DNA of 6,466 nucleotides, taken from contig CAIPGD010000332.1 in the NCBI GenBank assembly GCA_903864485.1, positions 1-6,466 on the forward strand, written 5' to 3'. The number at the start of each line of letters is the position of its first letter. Positions within the stretch are counted from its first letter, which is position 1. Positions 1 to 5,654 of the stretch are shown piece after piece. The stretch comes from an uncultured bacterium. GTDB taxonomy: Bacteria; Pseudomonadota; Gammaproteobacteria; Burkholderiales; Burkholderiaceae_E. The position numbers were made by a program, and so were the translations under genes. A model generated the notes under the pieces. The model was not told where the DNA came from and did no database searches. It saw only the letters and a list, made by a program, of their open reading frames with translations.

Positions 1-582
1 CGCGGCCCCAAGCCGTAGCACCTCATTGAAGCCCAACGCATTGGGCAACTGAAACGCTGGGACCATCTTCTTGACATGGCGCACCACCAAATTTACCAGC
101 GCGCCTTTGACCAACCCCAGTCGATCCCCCATCGTCGTCATGACGACATGCCGAACCCGCGTCCGCACGATCACCTGTTCGAGCGTGCTGGCAAAGTTCT
201 CAAGCACGACAATGGCTTCAGCGCCGCTGTCGTTCAACTGATGTTCGAGTTCGCGCGGCGTGTAGAGCGGGTTGACATTGACCACGGTACAGCCCGCACG
301 CAGTGCCCCCGCCATCGCAATCGGAAACTGCAATACATTGGGCATCATCAGAGCGACCCTCTGGCCCTTGCCCAAACCCTGCGACTGCAACCAGCCCGCA
401 AACGCCAACGAAGTCTGATCGAGCTCCTCGAAGGTCATGATTCGATCCATGCACCGATAGGCCGGTCGCTTGGCGTATCGAGCAAATGCCTCATCCAGCA
501 TCGCCACCACCGACGTGTACTGATCAGGGTCGATGTCTGCCGGCACTCCCGCCGGGTAATGCTTCAACCAGAAGCGTTCCAT
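1..582 (-). CDS. fadD: Long-chain fatty-acid--CoA ligase (FadD type), N-terminal 194 residues, cut by the window edge
   Basis: Expected to activate long-chain fatty acids to acyl-CoA with ATP at the inner face of the cytoplasmic membrane, the entry step of beta-oxidation. Translation of the minus strand from the ATG at 582-580 is open to base 1. It begins MERFWLKHYPAGVPADIDP, very like the start of E. coli FadD (from memory), and carries the FadD-characteristic block VALMMPN (residues 76-82) and VVNVNPLYTPRELEHQLNDSG (100-120). The AMP-binding P-loop and catalytic core lie beyond the window, so activity cannot be judged. The start is supported by a strong Shine-Dalgarno, GAGGAG, five bases upstream. 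The gene follows the aminopeptidase stop by 26 bases on the same strand with no visible terminator between, so co-transcription is likely. The family call is secure; chain-length specificity and the exact paralogue (fadD versus a fadD-like copy) are not. Confidence 0.9.
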   Translation of the reverse strand, partial: MERFWLKHYPAGVPADIDPDQYTSVVAMLDEAFARYAKRPAYRCMDRIMTFEELDQTSLAFAGWLQSQGLGKGQRVALMMPNVLQFPIAMAGALRAGCTVVNVNPLYTPRELEHQLNDSGAEAIVVLENFASTLEQVIVRTRVRHVVMTTMGDRLGLVKGALVNLVVRHVKKMVPAFQLPNALGFNEVLRLGAA

Positions 583-587
583 GATTT

Positions 588-593
588 CTCCTC
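588..593 (-). promoter_or_regulatory. Ribosome binding site of fadD
   Basis: On the minus strand GAGGAG sits five bases (AAATC) before the ATG at 582-580. This is the best Shine-Dalgarno in the window and fixes the fadD start. It lies in the 26-base gap after the aminopeptidase stop, so fadD can be translated independently from a shared transcript. Confidence 0.75.
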
Positions 594-608
594 AAAACCT
601 TCGGGCGA

Positions 609-1778
609 TCATAGCGCGCGGAGGTCACAGATCGATGAAGGATCGAAAAGGGGTTTTCCCGGGTTGAGCCCAGAGTCAGGTGCCCTATTCGCCACAGTCG
701 TTACAGGCGCCACGGGTGCCAAATTCGCCAAAGTGGCTCGCCGGGTCGCCCGGGCTTCTTTCGCAAGACCCTTCACACGCTCAAAGAACGGGACCAACGG
801 TTTCGCCCCAGTCGGGTCGCTCTCTCGCACGATCGCTAAAAATCCGGGAACCAACTCATCATAAGTGCCGATCGCGGCTAACTGAGCGTTGTTCGGTGGC
901 TTCGCAAAAAAACGGTCATAGCCCGAATAACCGCTCCAAGACCCATCACGCATGGCTTGATAAGCACTCTGCAATTGGCATTGCAGCACGCGCTTGCCCT
1001 CGCGCTTCTGCACCTCGGACTGCTCGCTCCGATAGAGCGCGTCGAAGCTCGAGCGCGCCGCGCGCAACAAGGTCAAAAAATCGCGCCGGCGGCCCGCATA
1101 AATGGCATAACGCTCGCGGGTCGCTAAATCGCGGGTCGCCAGCCATCGCTCCACGCCGGCCACTTCAACCGCGGTTGCAAACGATTCGTTGAACATTGAA
1201 TCATCATCGACGTAAACCACCTGATGCGCGAGTTCGTGAAACACCAATCGGGCGAGTTCCCCGTCCGGAAAACCAATGAAGGTATTGAGTACCGGATCGG
1301 GCGTGAAACCCAGCGTCGAATACGCCGGGACACCGCCCACATGGACCTCACGCCCCTCCGCAGCCAACCGGTCCGCAAACTGGCGTGCCTGCGCCTGATC
1401 GTAATAGCCGCGGTAACTGATACAACCCACCACCGGGAAACACCAGGTATCCAGCTGCAACGACAATTCCGGTGCCGCGAACACATTCCAAACTGCAAAA
1501 GGACGCTTTAAATCGGCATAACTGCGGTAACTCCGGTTATCCGGCAAACCGAGTTCCTTTGAAGCGAAGCTGCGAATGTCCTGCACCAAGAGCAAGCGAT
1601 CGCGCAGTGCCGGGGTAGTGGCGGGGTCGTCCAGCCACTCCTGCAGGGGCCTCGCCTCAGCCAAAACATGCAAATGGCCGCGCAGGGCCTGCCAACCGTA
1701 ACCGACCGGTTCTGAGAGGCGGGTGGGAGCACACGCGCTCAGCATGGTCAGAATCACCAAAGAAAAGAAGCTGCGCAC
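609..1778 (-). CDS. Predicted aminopeptidase, zinc metalloprotease lipoprotein (PF10023 / COG4324-like)
   Basis: A 389-residue predicted zinc peptidase anchored as a lipoprotein; no substrate is known to me for the family. The start is a GTG at 1778-1776, giving a short hydrophobic signal and a lipobox LSAC (residues 13-16, lipidated Cys16). An in-frame TGA lies seven codons upstream, so little room exists for another start; no good Shine-Dalgarno is visible. Family blocks seen: LPDNRSYRSYADL (78-90), PFAVWNVFAAPELSL (93-107), CFPVVGCISYRGYYD (113-127) and GGVPAYSTLGF (148-158). The zinc site is HELAH at 181-185, catalytic Glu182, with NESFA at 197-201 supplying the likely third ligand Glu198. 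Residues from about 343 on (many Ala, Val, Pro, Thr) look like a lineage-specific tail. The start codon lies inside one copy of the 19-bp repeat that brackets the toxin-antitoxin relic; fadD follows 26 bases downstream. Family call is strong; the biological role is open. Confidence 0.88.
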   Translation of the reverse strand: MRSFFSLVILTMLSACAPTRLSEPVGYGWQALRGHLHVLAEARPLQEWLDDPATTPALRDRLLLVQDIRSFASKELGLPDNRSYRSYADLKRPFAVWNVFAAPELSLQLDTWCFPVVGCISYRGYYDQAQARQFADRLAAEGREVHVGGVPAYSTLGFTPDPVLNTFIGFPDGELARLVFHELAHQVVYVDDDSMFNESFATAVEVAGVERWLATRDLATRERYAIYAGRRRDFLTLLRAARSSFDALYRSEQSEVQKREGKRVLQCQLQSAYQAMRDGSWSGYSGYDRFFAKPPNNAQLAAIGTYDELVPGFLAIVRESDPTGAKPLVPFFERVKGLAKEARATRRATLANLAPVAPVTTVANRAPDSGLNPGKPLFDPSSICDLRAL

Positions 1779-1791
1779 GTCACTTAGGCCA
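1773..1791. repeat. 19-bp direct repeat, copy 2 (aminopeptidase side of the toxin-antitoxin relic)
   Basis: On the plus strand gcgcacgtcacttaggcca, matching 2181-2199 at 17 of 19 positions; identity stops at both ends. Read on the minus strand it is GCC-TAA, five bases, then GTG-CGC. The GTG is the start codon of the aminopeptidase, and TAA stands where the other copy has the stop codon of the oxidoreductase. It looks like one of two copies of a former gene junction duplicated when the module between them inserted. Confidence 0.65.
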
Positions 1792-1796
1792 CAAAA

Positions 1797-1847
1797 TCAG
1801 CCGAACAATTCGCTATGCGAGCCGAGTCGAACCAAAATCAATAAACG
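1797..1847 (-). pseudogene. C-terminal remnant of a RelE/YafQ-family toxin gene
   Basis: Directly after the antitoxin stop, and in the same frame, 16 sense codons and a TGA read RLLILVRLGSHSELFG. The segment LVRLGSHSELF closely matches the conserved C-terminal end of RelE/YafQ-type mRNA interferases (for example the TGSHSDLF-type ending of YafQ, from memory). Intact toxins are about 90 residues, so roughly 75-80 codons are missing, including the start and most of the catalytic fold. There is no start codon or ribosome site for the remnant. The likely history is an internal deletion joining the antitoxin end to the toxin tail. The toxin stop lies 18 bases before the aminopeptidase GTG. Function as a toxin is excluded; the only doubt is whether the match is real homology, and the position makes that very likely. 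Confidence 0.8.
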
Positions 1848-2114
1848 TCAATCGTCCGCACGTAGATCGGCCATAAGCTCATCCACGGTGGCAAATTGAT
1901 TGACCTCTCCTGCCTTGACCTCAGCCAGTGCCTGAAGACTGGTGGCACTAGGCGCTTTGACCTCGAAGGGCAAACGGCGTTCGTCCGCGATGCGCAACAT
2001 CAGAAGACGGATGGCATCAGAAATGGACAGCCCCATGGCTTCTAAAGCATCTGCCGCCCGCTCCTTGGTGGCAGTATCGATTCGGGCACGAACGTAAGTG
2101 TCAGCGGTGGCCAT
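1848..2114 (-). CDS. RelB/DinJ-family antitoxin, orphaned (toxin deleted)
   Basis: An 88-residue type II antitoxin, normally a DNA-binding dimer that represses its own operon and neutralises a RelE/YafQ-type RNase. Residues 5-13 (DTYVRARID) form the ribbon strand, 14-28 helix A, and 30-43 (SISDAIRLLMLRIA) helix B of a ribbon-helix-helix domain. LPFEVKAP at 48-55 is the usual RelB/DinJ linker, and the tail ending VDELMADLRADD is the toxin-binding part; length and motifs look intact. The ATG at 2114-2112 has no recognisable Shine-Dalgarno (the leader ends in CAGCCCCCG). The partner toxin survives only as a 16-codon tail immediately downstream. The gene has its own likely promoter and operator at 2142-2171 and the whole module is bracketed by a 19-bp direct repeat. 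It may be a decaying passenger, or be kept as a regulator or as protection against related toxins; the sequence does not decide. Confidence 0.9.
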   Translation of the reverse strand: MATADTYVRARIDTATKERAADALEAMGLSISDAIRLLMLRIADERRLPFEVKAPSATSLQALAEVKAGEVNQFATVDELMADLRADD

Positions 2115-2141
2115 CGGGGGCTGCTAAAGAATAGAACCTCA

Positions 2142-2157
2142 AATTGTAGTCACAAAT
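2142..2157. promoter_or_regulatory. Candidate antitoxin operator (imperfect palindrome over the -10)
   Basis: The plus strand reads AATTGT-AGTC-ACAAAT, two six-base arms with five of six positions complementary across a four-base gap. It overlaps the -10 of the antitoxin promoter, where a ribbon-helix-helix antitoxin would bind for autorepression. The palindrome is short and imperfect, so this is a suggestion from position and family habit. Confidence 0.35.
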
Positions 2158-2171
2158 GAACCACGAAGCAA
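2143..2171 (-). promoter_or_regulatory. Sigma-70-type promoter of the antitoxin gene
   Basis: On the minus strand a -35 TTGCTT (2171-2166) and a -10 TACAAT (2148-2143, five of six consensus) are separated by exactly 17 bases. Transcription would start near 2136, about 22 bases before the antitoxin ATG. It lies inside the bracketed module, so the module carries its own promoter, pointing the same way as the flanking genes and possibly also feeding the aminopeptidase and fadD. Confidence 0.55.
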
Positions 2172-2180
2172 GATCGTAAG

Positions 2181-2199
2181 GCGCACGTCCCCTAGGCCA
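2181..2199. repeat. 19-bp direct repeat, copy 1 (oxidoreductase side of the toxin-antitoxin relic)
   Basis: On the plus strand gcgcacgtcccctaggcca, 17 of 19 identical to 1773-1791, 408 bp away. On the minus strand it holds the last sense codon (GCC) and TAG stop of the oxidoreductase, five bases, then GTG-CGC. Here that GTG opens only a 15-codon reading frame that is probably meaningless. It is the counterpart of the aminopeptidase start in the other copy. Confidence 0.65.
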
Positions 2200-4354
2200 G
2201 TGCTTCGACTTCAACCCGACAGTCGTAAAACGTCGCGCCGGCCCCGCCTTCCGTAAGCCGCTGGCTCGTCACAGCATTCACATTGCGCCCTGGTCCGCCC
2301 TGAATACCCGGCGCATCTCGATGCCACCAAATCGAGGGCGCGACTGCCACACCGCGGCGAGCCCGTTCCGTCACCCGTAATCGCGCGGCAAACGCGCCAC
2401 GATCATTAAAGATCTTCACGAGGGCCCCGTCCGCCAACCCACGTTGGGTCGCGTCGGCAGGGTGCAGCAGACACTCAGGCTCGCCTTCGCGTGCAGGGAT
2501 TGAGGTTACGTTCACAAAGGTCGTGTTCAGAAAATTCCGCGCTGGTGGAGAAATCAACTGAAGCGGATAAAGCGCCGAGCGCTGGGGGTCGACTTCAGCG
2601 GACTCCCAGGGGGGCTGCCAGTCTGGAACCGGATCACGGCCCTGCGCACTCAGGGCTGGATCGACCAGCTGAACACGTCCGGACGCGGTCGGAAATCCCC
2701 CGTTTGCCAGGGGGTTGACCGTAGGATCCATCGTCAACGGAGCCCACCCGCGCTCTAGCAAACCTTCCCAAGTCACACCCGCAAGGCGCGGATGCGACCA
2801 GTCCAGCGCACTTCGCGCCACCGCCTCGTCATCCTCAAACAGCGCCGGTTCGGTCAAACCCATCGTTCGGGCAAGGCGCCGAAAAATCTCACTGTTCGGC
2901 AGGGCATCTCCAATCGGCGCAATTGCAGGGTGGTTGACCACCAGCGAAGTGTGTCCATAACTCTTGTGCAGATCAAAATGCTCCATCTGCGTGGTCGCCG
3001 GCAAGACCCAATCGGCCCAGTCTGCGGTGTCTGTCTGAAAGTGCTCAAGCACCACCGTGAACAAATCTTCGCGGCCAAACCCTCGAATGACCGATTCGGA
3101 GTCGGGCGCCACCGCCACCGGGTTGGCATTCCAGACGACGATGGCTTCGATTGGGATTGCAGCCGAGCCATCTGAGGTCGAGCCATCTGAGGTTGAACCC
3201 ACTGAGGTCGAACCGAAGGTATTTTCCAAAGGAATTGCCAGCGCCTCGCCAATCGCAGACATGTTCACCGAGCGGGGCAGACGGTCGGGCCAACCCGGCA
3301 TCAGATCCGGGCGCTGCCAGCCAGTCACATCCACTGGGAACCAACCGGAGGAAGACAACAACATGCCACCGGCCGCATCGCGCCAGGCTCCCGTGAGCGC
3401 CGCCAATGCGGCGATTGCCCGAACCGCGTCGGCACCCCCGCGAGCCCGCTGCACCCCGTAATTCACTCGAATCGCGGCGGGTCGAACGGACCCCCACTGG
3501 CGCGCCAGCCAGACAATGTCCGCCTCCTCAATTCCGCAGACCTCCGCGGCGCGAGCCGCGGGCCACTGCTTTGCCCGCTCGGCAAGCGCCTCGAACCCCT
3601 CCGTGTGCTGTTCGATCCAATCGTGATCCAGGAGATCATCCGAGATCAGCACGTTGATCATTGCCAGCGCCAACGCAGCGTCGGTGCCCGGGCGCAGCGC
3701 CAGCCAACGGTCACATTTTTGAGCAGAATCCGATTCGAACGGATCAATTGCGACCACCACCGCGCCCTTGCGTTTCGCGGTCTGAATCCGCCGCCACAAA
3801 TGAACGCTCGAGGTCACCGGATTGGTGCCCCAGAGCAGAATCAGTTTCGAATTTTCAAACTGCTCAACCGCCATGCCAACCGACTTGCCATGCACCGATG
3901 CCAGGCCATTACTGCCGGCAGCCGAGCAAATAGTTGCATCAAGTCGTGATGCGCCGAGCGCATAAAAAAAGCGCTGAGCCAGTCCGTCGCCCTGCACGAA
4001 ACCCATAGTCCCGGCATAGCTATAGGGCACGATACGCTGCGGATCGCGTGCCGCAATTTGGGTAAGGCGCGCCGCGATCTCGGCGACTGCCACGGCCCAA
4101 GAAACCGGCTCGAACTGCCCCGAGCCCTTTGGCCCAATCCGGCGTAGAGGCTGAGTCAGACGATCCGGATGGTGGGTTCGTTCCGCATAACGGGCCACTT
4201 TCGTGCACAAAACACCGTCCGTCGCGGGATGGTCGGGATCCCCTTCCACCCGAATGACGCGGTTTCCACTGACCGTCACCCGCAGCGCGCAGGTGTCCGG
4301 GCAATCATGTGGGCAAGCCGCGCGAACCGTGCGTTCCTTTTCTTTGATGGTCAT
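2192..4354 (-). CDS. Molybdopterin (bis-MGD) oxidoreductase, DMSO-reductase superfamily
   Basis: A 720-residue catalytic-subunit-type molybdoenzyme. An N-terminal [4Fe-4S] motif is complete: Cys14, Cys18, Cys22 (CPHDCPDTC) and Cys50 (GVLCTK). The molybdopterin region follows with TICSAAGSNGL (141-151; Cys143 is a candidate Mo ligand), LLWGTNPVTSSVH (173-185), AIDPFESDSAQKCDRWLALR (202-221), VVWNANPVAVAPD (406-418), and DWVLPATTQMEH (448-459). The C-terminal dinucleotide-binding domain runs from about 595 (LQLISPPARNFLNTTF) to the end. There is no Tat signal, so it is probably cytoplasmic. No FeS or membrane subunit gene adjoins it, so electron partner and substrate are unknown; it resembles stand-alone MopB_3-like or polysulfide/thiosulfate-reductase-like proteins. 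The ATG at 4354 is forced by an in-frame TAG eleven codons upstream but lacks a clear Shine-Dalgarno. A GSTSD repeat interrupts residues 381-397. The stop lies within the 19-bp repeat. Confidence 0.9.
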   Translation of the reverse strand: MTIKEKERTVRAACPHDCPDTCALRVTVSGNRVIRVEGDPDHPATDGVLCTKVARYAERTHHPDRLTQPLRRIGPKGSGQFEPVSWAVAVAEIAARLTQIAARDPQRIVPYSYAGTMGFVQGDGLAQRFFYALGASRLDATICSAAGSNGLASVHGKSVGMAVEQFENSKLILLWGTNPVTSSVHLWRRIQTAKRKGAVVVAIDPFESDSAQKCDRWLALRPGTDAALALAMINVLISDDLLDHDWIEQHTEGFEALAERAKQWPAARAAEVCGIEEADIVWLARQWGSVRPAAIRVNYGVQRARGGADAVRAIAALAALTGAWRDAAGGMLLSSSGWFPVDVTGWQRPDLMPGWPDRLPRSVNMSAIGEALAIPLENTFGSTSVGSTSDGSTSDGSAAIPIEAIVVWNANPVAVAPDSESVIRGFGREDLFTVVLEHFQTDTADWADWVLPATTQMEHFDLHKSYGHTSLVVNHPAIAPIGDALPNSEIFRRLARTMGLTEPALFEDDEAVARSALDWSHPRLAGVTWEGLLERGWAPLTMDPTVNPLANGGFPTASGRVQLVDPALSAQGRDPVPDWQPPWESAEVDPQRSALYPLQLISPPARNFLNTTFVNVTSIPAREGEPECLLHPADATQRGLADGALVKIFNDRGAFAARLRVTERARRGVAVAPSIWWHRDAPGIQGGPGRNVNAVTSQRLTEGGAGATFYDCRVEVEALA
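3164..3214. repeat. In-frame 15-bp tandem repeat inside the molybdoenzyme gene
   Basis: Three consecutive 15-bp units plus a six-base partial unit encode GSTSV-GSTSD-GSTSD-GS (residues 381-397 of the oxidoreductase). Units differ mainly at silent third positions, apart from the V/D change. The repeat lies just before the conserved block IEAIVVWNANPVAVAPD, in a position expected to be a surface loop, and adds a flexible acidic Gly/Ser linker without breaking the frame. It is a likely site of repeat-number variation among strains. Confidence 0.8.
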
Positions 4355-4358
4355 ATGA

Positions 4359-4418
4359 GAGTGCCCGATCGAGAGTGAGTGCTACGGCAGCGAGTGCCAT
4401 CCCAGCGAGTGCTATATT
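4359..4418. repeat. Iterated GAGTGCY elements in the divergent control region
   Basis: GAGTGCY occurs at 4359, 4377, 4392 and 4407 (offsets 18, 15, 15). The last three belong to 15-bp tandem units with core AGYGAGTGCYA starting at 4374, 4389 and 4404. They fill most of the 109-base space between the oxidoreductase and the amidohydrolase, and the last overlaps the likely amidohydrolase promoter. They may be binding sites for a regulator or simply a slipped-strand tandem repeat; no known operator matches in my memory. Confidence 0.6.
4410..4418 (+). promoter_or_regulatory. Extended -10 promoter of the amidohydrolase-bioB operon
   Basis: TGC-TATATT fits the extended -10 form TGn-TATAAT (five of six in the hexamer). 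No good -35 is present 16-18 bases upstream, as is common for extended -10 promoters. The predicted start near 4425 gives a leader of about 40 bases to the GTG. The TG and first bases of the hexamer belong to the last of the iterated 15-bp units, so binding of a factor to these units would affect it directly. Confidence 0.4.
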
Positions 4419-4448
4419 GAACCGCTCAAGCTGAAACGCAAAAGCACC

Positions 4449-4455
4449 GGTGAGG
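4449..4455 (+). promoter_or_regulatory. Ribosome binding site of the amidohydrolase
   Basis: GGTGAGG ends eight bases before the GTG at 4464, an acceptable Shine-Dalgarno that supports this non-ATG start. Confidence 0.55.
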
Positions 4456-4463
4456 TATCCCCC

Positions 4464-5654
4464 GTGAATCTGATTGAACCCGCGCTGCAGTGGCAGCCAG
4501 AATTCCAGGCGATTCGTCGCGATCTACACGCCCACCCTGAGCTCAAGTTTCAGGAGGTTCGTACCGCCGACGTAGTCGCCTCCAAATTACGCGAATGGGG
4601 CTTCGCGGTCGACTGTGGTTTGGCCGGCACAGGAGTCGTCGCCAGCCTCAAGGTCGGCGATTCGACCCGCGCGGTCGGCTTGCGAGCCGACATGGACGCC
4701 CTGCCGCTCCAGGAAATCAATACGTTCGGGCACCGCTCGGTCTACGACGGCCGCATGCACGCTTGTGGCCACGATGGCCACACGGCCATGCTGCTGGCGG
4801 CCGCCAAAGTGCTCATGCAACGCAAGCAATTTGACGGCACCGTTCATTTGATTTTTCAGCCAGCCGAAGAGGGCGGTGGGGGCGCTCGGCGCATGATTCA
4901 GGAAGGGCTCTTCAAGCGGTTCCCGTGCGACGCCGTCTTTGGCCTGCATAACTGGCCAGGCACCGCCGCGGGCACTTTTGGCGTGACCCCTGGGCCCATG
5001 ATGGCTTCGTCCAATGAGTTCGAGATCCATGTTCGAGGCAAAGGCGCGCACGCGGCGCTTCCCCATTTGGGCGTTGATCCGGTCATGATCGCGGTCGCAA
5101 TCGCGCAAAACCTTCAAACGATCGTGAGCCGCAACCGCAAACCGATCGATGCCGCCGTCTTGTCCATCACCAAGATCAACGCGGGTAGCGCACTCAACAT
5201 CATCCCCGACGACGCCCGCATGGCTGGCACGGTCCGCACTTTTTCGGTCGAGGTCCTCGATTTGATTGAAGCGCGGATGCGCGAGATTATTGAACACACC
5301 GCCAAAGCACTCGGCGGCAGCGCGAGTTTGTCGTTCCAACGCAATTACCCGCCAACCATCAACGATCCCAAGATGGCAGCTTTTTGCGCCGACGTGATGA
5401 CCGAAATCGTTGGTGCGGACAACGTCAACCGCGCCATCGAACCCACGATGGGCGCCGAAGATTTCTCCTACATGCTGCTAGAGAAGCCCGGTTCTTATGC
5501 GTTCATCGGCAACGGCGAAGGCGGGCATCGCGAAATGGGCCATGGTGCGGGCCCCTGTACATTGCACAACCCCAGTTATGACTTTAATGACGACATCATC
5601 CCCATCGGAGCCACCTACTGGGTCCGACTCGCGGAGCGCTTTCTTGCAGCCTGA
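4464..5654 (+). CDS. M20-family (M20D) metallo-amidohydrolase, hippurate/N-acyl-amino-acid hydrolase type
   Basis: A 396-residue zinc- or manganese-dependent amidohydrolase expected to split an N-acyl or N-aroyl amino acid (hippurate, indole-acetyl-amino acid and similar) into acid and amino acid in the cytoplasm; no signal peptide is seen. The start is GTG, with a Shine-Dalgarno at 4449-4455, giving the usual N-terminus with RRDLHAHPEL (18-27) and GLRADMDALPL (72-82). Metal and catalytic motifs of the subfamily are present: MHACGHDGHTAML (98-110; Cys101, His103), FQPAEEGGGGA (131-141; Glu135/Glu136), LHNWPG (161-166; His162), the dimerisation-domain motif GKGAHAALPH (192-201), MGAEDFSYM (329-337) and LHNP (367-370; His368). 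Length is normal. bioB overlaps its last 11 bases, so the two are probably one operon. Substrate cannot be read from sequence; names such as hippurate hydrolase or aminoacylase would be over-specific. Confidence 0.92.
   Translation: MNLIEPALQWQPEFQAIRRDLHAHPELKFQEVRTADVVASKLREWGFAVDCGLAGTGVVASLKVGDSTRAVGLRADMDALPLQEINTFGHRSVYDGRMHACGHDGHTAMLLAAAKVLMQRKQFDGTVHLIFQPAEEGGGGARRMIQEGLFKRFPCDAVFGLHNWPGTAAGTFGVTPGPMMASSNEFEIHVRGKGAHAALPHLGVDPVMIAVAIAQNLQTIVSRNRKPIDAAVLSITKINAGSALNIIPDDARMAGTVRTFSVEVLDLIEARMREIIEHTAKALGGSASLSFQRNYPPTINDPKMAAFCADVMTEIVGADNVNRAIEPTMGAEDFSYMLLEKPGSYAFIGNGEGGHREMGHGAGPCTLHNPSYDFNDDIIPIGATYWVRLAERFLAA
5633..5636 (+). promoter_or_regulatory. Ribosome binding site supporting a TTG start of bioB
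   Basis: GGAG (within GCGGAG) lies seven bases before the TTG at 5644, inside the end of the amidohydrolase gene. No comparable site precedes the alternative in-frame ATG at 5587. It is the main evidence for the chosen bioB start. Confidence 0.45.

Noticed and set aside
583..608. A transcription terminator between the aminopeptidase and fadD
   Set aside because: No stable hairpin followed by a T run is present in the 26-base gap; the same is true of 1779-1796 and 2115-2191.
76..864. A long plus-strand open frame (262 codons) opposite fadD and the aminopeptidase
   Set aside because: It is antisense to two well-recognised proteins, crosses their junction and has a basic, low-information composition rich in Arg, His and Ser with no family features.
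1773..2199. An insertion sequence or MITE as the source of the bracketed module
   Set aside because: Sequences just inside the two direct repeats are not inverted repeats of each other and no transposase is encoded, so I report only the direct repeats.
4355..4463. A minus-strand promoter for the oxidoreductase (for example TTGCGT with CAATAT or TATAGC)
   Set aside because: Hexamers match poorly or spacing is wrong, so no promoter is claimed although one must lie in or near this region.
4587..5339. A 250-codon minus-strand open frame opposite the amidohydrolase
   Set aside because: It is the reverse-strand shadow of a clear M20 protein in GC-rich DNA, with no recognisable domain.
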